Shown: one piece after another, positions 41,705 to 44,453 of the stretch
How the letters are laid out: every line of letters starts with the position of its first letter
Position numbering within the stretch: position 1 is the first letter of the stretch
From: Acetobacter cerevisiae
GTDB lineage: Bacteria; Pseudomonadota; Alphaproteobacteria; Acetobacterales; Acetobacteraceae
NCBI RefSeq assembly: GCF_001580535.1
Contig: NZ_LHZA01000136.1
Location: forward strand, 1-44,453
Length of the DNA: 44,453 nt
Reading direction: 5' to 3'
Made by a program: the position numbers and the translations under genes
The notes under the pieces: model-generated
Seen by the model: only the letters and a program-made list of their open reading frames with translations
What the model was told of the DNA's origin: nothing
Database searches by the model: none

Positions 41705-44027
41705 CAACCGAGACGGAACTCATCGCCATGGCTGCCCCGGCCACAATCGGGTTCAGCAAACCGCAGGCTGCCAGCGGCAGACCAAGGATGTTGTAGATAA
41801 AGGCAAAGAATAGATTTTGCCTGATCTTGGCCAGTGTTGCGCGGGAGAGTGAAATCGCGTCCAGCACACTGGTCAGATCACTTTTCATCAGCACAACATC
41901 CGCCGTATCCAGCGCAATGGCAGACCCGGCCCCAATCGCAAAGCCGACATCAGCAGCAGCCAGTGCCGGGGCGTCATTAATGCCATCCCCCACCATGCCA
42001 ACAAGGCTGCCAGCCGCACGATATTTTTCAACAGCATCCGCTTTATGGCCGGGGAGAACACCGGCCATATACTCATCCACGCCAACCTGCGCCGCCACAA
42101 CAGAGGCGGTGCGCTGGTTATCGCCCGTGAGCATCACGACCTTGATGCCGGATTTTTTCAAAGCGCTAACTGTTGCAATTGCATCGGGCCGCAGGCGGTC
42201 AGACAGGGCGATATAACCCAAAAGCTGATCGCCAAGTGTCACACCAACAACTGTTTTGCCTTCGCTCTCAAGAAGTTCAATCACAGCATGATCCAGCGTC
42301 ACACCTGCATCCGTCAGAAAACGCGGGGCCCCCAGACGGGCCAGCGCCTCACCCATCTGCGCCGTAACGCCCATGCCCGGAACGGCCTGGAATGCGCTGA
42401 CTACAGGAGCCTGCACACTGTGGGCCATGGCGTAGTCTACAACAGTGCGAGCCAGTGGATGCTCGGAATCCTTTTCCAGCGCATAAGCAACTGCCAGAAG
42501 ATGCGCAGTCTCAACCTCCGGGGCTGGCTGCACATCACTGACAGTCGGCTTACCTTCTGTCAGGGTGCCAGTCTTATCGACAATGATGGTGGTCAGTTTT
42601 TCCGCCTGTTCCAGTGCATCGGCATTGCGGAACAGAATACCGCAGCGCGCGCCCAGCCCGGTGCCCACCATGATGGCTGTAGGCGTTGCAAGCCCCAGAG
42701 AACAGGGGCAGGCAATAACCAGCACGGAGACCGCAGAAACAAGGCTCCATGAGGCATTGCCGGTGATCAGCCAACTGACCAGAAACGTCACCAGCGCCAG
42801 ACTGACCACGGCAGGCACAAAGATACTGGAAACCTTGTCCGCCAGCCGCTGCACATTGGCTTTAGAGCCCTGTGCCTGTTCAACCATTTTCACAATACGG
42901 GAGAGCGCGGTATCTGCCCCCACGCCGGTGGCTTTTACGCGCAGGACGCCATTGGCGTTCATTGTGCCACCAAACACCTGAGCGTCCGCCTGCTTGAGCA
43001 CGGGCAAACTCTCACCCGTCAGCATAGCTTCATTCACCTCAGAGGTGCCGTCCACCACCACGCCGTCCACAGGCACGCTCTCGCCGGGGCGCACCACCAG
43101 CATATCCCCGACATGCACCTCCGCCACAGGGCGATCCAGCACGTCTGCACCGCTTTCCACATGAGCAATTTGCGGCTGAAGCTGGAGAAGGCCTTCAATC
43201 CCGGCGCTGGTCTTGTTCTTCGCGCGGGTTTCCATCAGCTTGCCAAGAGAAATCAGCGTGATGATAGATACGCTGGCTTCAAAATAAACTGGCTGATGCA
43301 AGTGGAATAGTACCACGGCAGCACTGAAAAAATACGCAATGCTTGTACCCAGCACCACGAGCACATCCATGTTGGCTGAGCCACCCCGCACCGCATTCCA
43401 TGCACGCTGGTACAAATGGCGCGCGCAGAAAAACTGGACGGGTGTGGCCAGCAGGAGTTGCATCCAGTCGGGCATCATGTGCATTGAGCCGAAGACCATG
43501 CCGACCATCTGCACAAAGAACGGCAGAGACAGGAGTGCTGTCAGAAGGAAGCGATTACGTTCCGTCTGCCAGATAGCGATACGCCGGGCATTGGGATCTT
43601 CCCGAACCCCATCATCCAGCCGCTTCGCGCCAAAACCGGCTTTTTCAATACGGGCAATAAAGGTTTCCGGTTCCACAACACCGGGCACATAAACAATATG
43701 CGCCTTTTCCGCTGCAAAATTCACGCTGGCCTGCGTCATGGGCAGTTTGTTGAGGATTTTTTCAATCCGGGCCGCGCAGGCGGCACAGGTCATGCCTGAG
43801 AGGGAGAGGTCGATGCTTCTCTCATCCACAGTAAAACCCGCTTTGCGGACTGCACCAACAACAGTCTCGATAGAAGTTTCTGGCCCGTCCATCTGCACCT
43901 GAGCACGTTCCGAGGCAAAATTGACCGTTGCCTGCACACCATCCTGACGGTTCAGAACTTTTTCAATACGCGCTGCACAGGCTGCGCAGGTCATGCCACC
44001 AACGGGGAAACTGACGGTCTGTGACAC
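41658..44027 (-). CDS. copA: Cu(I)-exporting P1B-type ATPase
   Basis: A 789-aa copper pump. Two HMA domains carry CAAC at 14-17 and 81-84. The membrane copper site is CPC at 440-442, the phosphorylated residue is Asp484 in DKTGT, and GDGINDAPALAAADVG is near residue 680. An in-frame ATG exists at 44051, but GTG 44027 has AAGGAG six bases upstream and the ATG has none. It transports Cu(I) from the cytosol to the periplasm. The operator-like repeat at 44059-44077 lies 32 bp before the start. The stop falls inside the 3' end of the convergent ABC gene. Confidence 0.95.
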   Translation of the reverse strand: MSQTVSFPVGGMTCAACAARIEKVLNRQDGVQATVNFASERAQVQMDGPETSIETVVGAVRKAGFTVDERSIDLSLSGMTCAACAARIEKILNKLPMTQASVNFAAEKAHIVYVPGVVEPETFIARIEKAGFGAKRLDDGVREDPNARRIAIWQTERNRFLLTALLSLPFFVQMVGMVFGSMHMMPDWMQLLLATPVQFFCARHLYQRAWNAVRGGSANMDVLVVLGTSIAYFFSAAVVLFHLHQPVYFEASVSIITLISLGKLMETRAKNKTSAGIEGLLQLQPQIAHVESGADVLDRPVAEVHVGDMLVVRPGESVPVDGVVVDGTSEVNEAMLTGESLPVLKQADAQVFGGTMNANGVLRVKATGVGADTALSRIVKMVEQAQGSKANVQRLADKVSSIFVPAVVSLALVTFLVSWLITGNASWSLVSAVSVLVIACPCSLGLATPTAIMVGTGLGARCGILFRNADALEQAEKLTTIIVDKTGTLTEGKPTVSDVQPAPEVETAHLLAVAYALEKDSEHPLARTVVDYAMAHSVQAPVVSAFQAVPGMGVTAQMGEALARLGAPRFLTDAGVTLDHAVIELLESEGKTVVGVTLGDQLLGYIALSDRLRPDAIATVSALKKSGIKVVMLTGDNQRTASVVAAQVGVDEYMAGVLPGHKADAVEKYRAAGSLVGMVGDGINDAPALAAADVGFAIGAGSAIALDTADVVLMKSDLTSVLDAISLSRATLAKIRQNLFFAFIYNILGLPLAACGLLNPIVAGAAMAMSSVSVVSNSLLLNRWRPQSR

Positions 44028-44058
44028 AGAGGACTCCTTAGGGGATTTCATTGTATTT

Positions 44059-44077
44059 TATACCCCATACCGGTATA
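44059..44077 (-). promoter_or_regulatory. CsoR-like operator upstream of copA
   Basis: TATACC (44059-44064) and GGTATA (44072-44077) are a perfect inverted repeat with a 7-bp spacer; the left half reads TATACCCC, as in CsoR-type copper operators (consensus like TATACCCC-GGGGTATA). On the minus strand TATAAA follows at once and may be the copA -10 box. No csoR gene is in the window. Confidence 0.55.
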
Positions 44078-44222
44078 AAAAAGAAAGAAAACCTGCATGC
44101 AAAGCGCGTGCCCTGTCAGGGAACAGCCTTATATGACCAGCACGGCCTTCCCCCTCAACCCCGGCAGAACTCCCGGTCATGCCGTCGCGGCTTCCTGCGG
44201 AACAGCATCCTTTCTTGAGACC

Positions 44223-44240
44223 ATACCCTCGTCGGGGTAT
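44223..44240 (+). promoter_or_regulatory. second CsoR-like operator, upstream of the exported protein at 44290
   Basis: ATACCC (44223-44228) and GGGTAT (44235-44240) are a perfect inverted repeat with a 6-bp spacer, close to known CsoR sites such as that of Bacillus copZA. It lies 50 bp before the ATG at 44290 and suggests that gene is copper-regulated too. Confidence 0.55.
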
Positions 44241-44289
44241 CAGGTTGCTCCGGCCCTGCTTTTCTGCGCCCCCTCATTTGTCTGAGCTC

Positions 44290-44453
44290 ATGCCTGTTCT
44301 TCTGCTTCGTATCCTGCCCGGCAGACCGTTTGCATCGTCACGATCCCTGCGCCTCATCGCGCCAACGGTTCTGGCCGGTGGCCTTGGTCTGGTCAGTGCG
44401 ACAGAGCCTGCGCTGGCGCAATCAGCAACCAGCACCAGCACCAGCACCAGCAC
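44290..44453 (+). CDS. exported protein, N-terminal fragment (runs off the window)
   Basis: The frame from ATG 44290 is open to the end (54 codons). It encodes a signal peptide: basic n-region (RILPGRPFASSRSLR), hydrophobic core (LIAPTVLAGGLGLVSA) and cleavage after ALA, followed by QSATSTSTS. The Thr-Ser repeat after the cleavage site is low-complexity. The start codon lacks a strong ribosome-binding site (GAGCTC is adjacent). Family cannot be told; a long n-region like this is frequent in outer-membrane receptors of acetic acid bacteria. A CsoR-like box lies upstream. Confidence 0.65.
   Translation, partial: MPVLLLRILPGRPFASSRSLRLIAPTVLAGGLGLVSATEPALAQSATSTSTSTS
44428..44453 (+). repeat. 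in-frame ACCAGC hexanucleotide repeat
   Basis: Four full ACCAGC units and part of a fifth run to the window edge, encoding alternating Thr and Ser just after the signal peptide. Being six bases long, copy changes would keep the frame and only alter linker length. The total copy number is not visible. Confidence 0.8.

Noticed and set aside
1-44453. CRISPR arrays and insertion sequences
   Set aside because: No regularly spaced repeats, transposase genes or terminal inverted repeats were found on reading through.

Overview
The window looks like chromosomal DNA of an acetic acid bacterium (Acetobacteraceae, probably Acetobacter or a near relative). This is an inference from gene content: a YtcA/MdtNOP-type FUSC efflux operon, an OprB-type porin, a cytochrome bc1 operon, an alphaproteobacterial style of dense coding, moderately high GC, frequent GTG starts and many 1-8 bp gene overlaps. 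No phage, plasmid or insertion-sequence genes were seen. One tRNA, tRNA-Leu(UAA), is present.

Layout. 1-1524: three-gene oxidation operon (flavin amine oxidase, cytochrome c, exported RidA). 1656-2521: a 26-bp perfect palindrome and an alpha/beta hydrolase. 2570-6056 (minus): MarR-controlled tripartite efflux operon (DUF1656, HlyD adaptor, NodT-type outer-membrane lipoprotein, small membrane protein) with no inner-membrane FUSC pump of its own. 6192-6958 (minus): YqjD/YqjE-like membrane pair. 7026-9743: a PotABCD-like ABC set whose ATPase has lost every catalytic motif and whose permease is roughly half size. 9772-11059: YcgN-like and YgjP-like proteins. 11167-11252: tRNA-Leu.

11445-17036: jetA-jetB-jetC, the kleisin, KITE and SMC subunits of a Wadjet/MksBEF-type condensin, with no jetD nuclease gene beside them. 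17078-18612: a Fur-box-controlled Sel1-repeat gene and bacterioferritin. 18663-23838: an ArsC/Spx-like reductase (minus) and a complete ytcA-mdtN-mdtO-mdtP efflux operon. 23989-28015: OprB porin and an orphan full-length FUSC permease. 28029-28468 (minus): a 68-aa protein preceded by a chain of five stem-loops ending in an intrinsic terminator, a candidate non-coding RNA or structured leader. 28694-31281: Tag glycosylase, cupin and zinc-independent MDR oxidoreductase, divergent from an HxlR regulator. 31375-34430: a lipoprotein esterase coupled to an Lnb-type (DUF4105) membrane protein. 34581-37290: cytochrome bc1 in the order b, c1, Rieske.

37371-44453: a metal-handling block with a CopZ-like chaperone, a TonB-dependent receptor with a Cys/His/Met-rich N-terminus, a YddA-type ABC exporter broken by a one-base frameshift, a convergent copA Cu(I) ATPase overlapping it by 47 bp, two CsoR-like inverted repeats, and the signal-peptide start of a further exported protein that runs off the end.

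Strongest candidates for something undescribed: the JetABC locus without JetD; the ABC transporter set built on a catalytically dead ATPase; the five-hairpin RNA; and the copper block combining a Cys-rich TonB receptor with CsoR-like boxes. Everything here was read by eye; family names rest on recognised motifs, not database searches.
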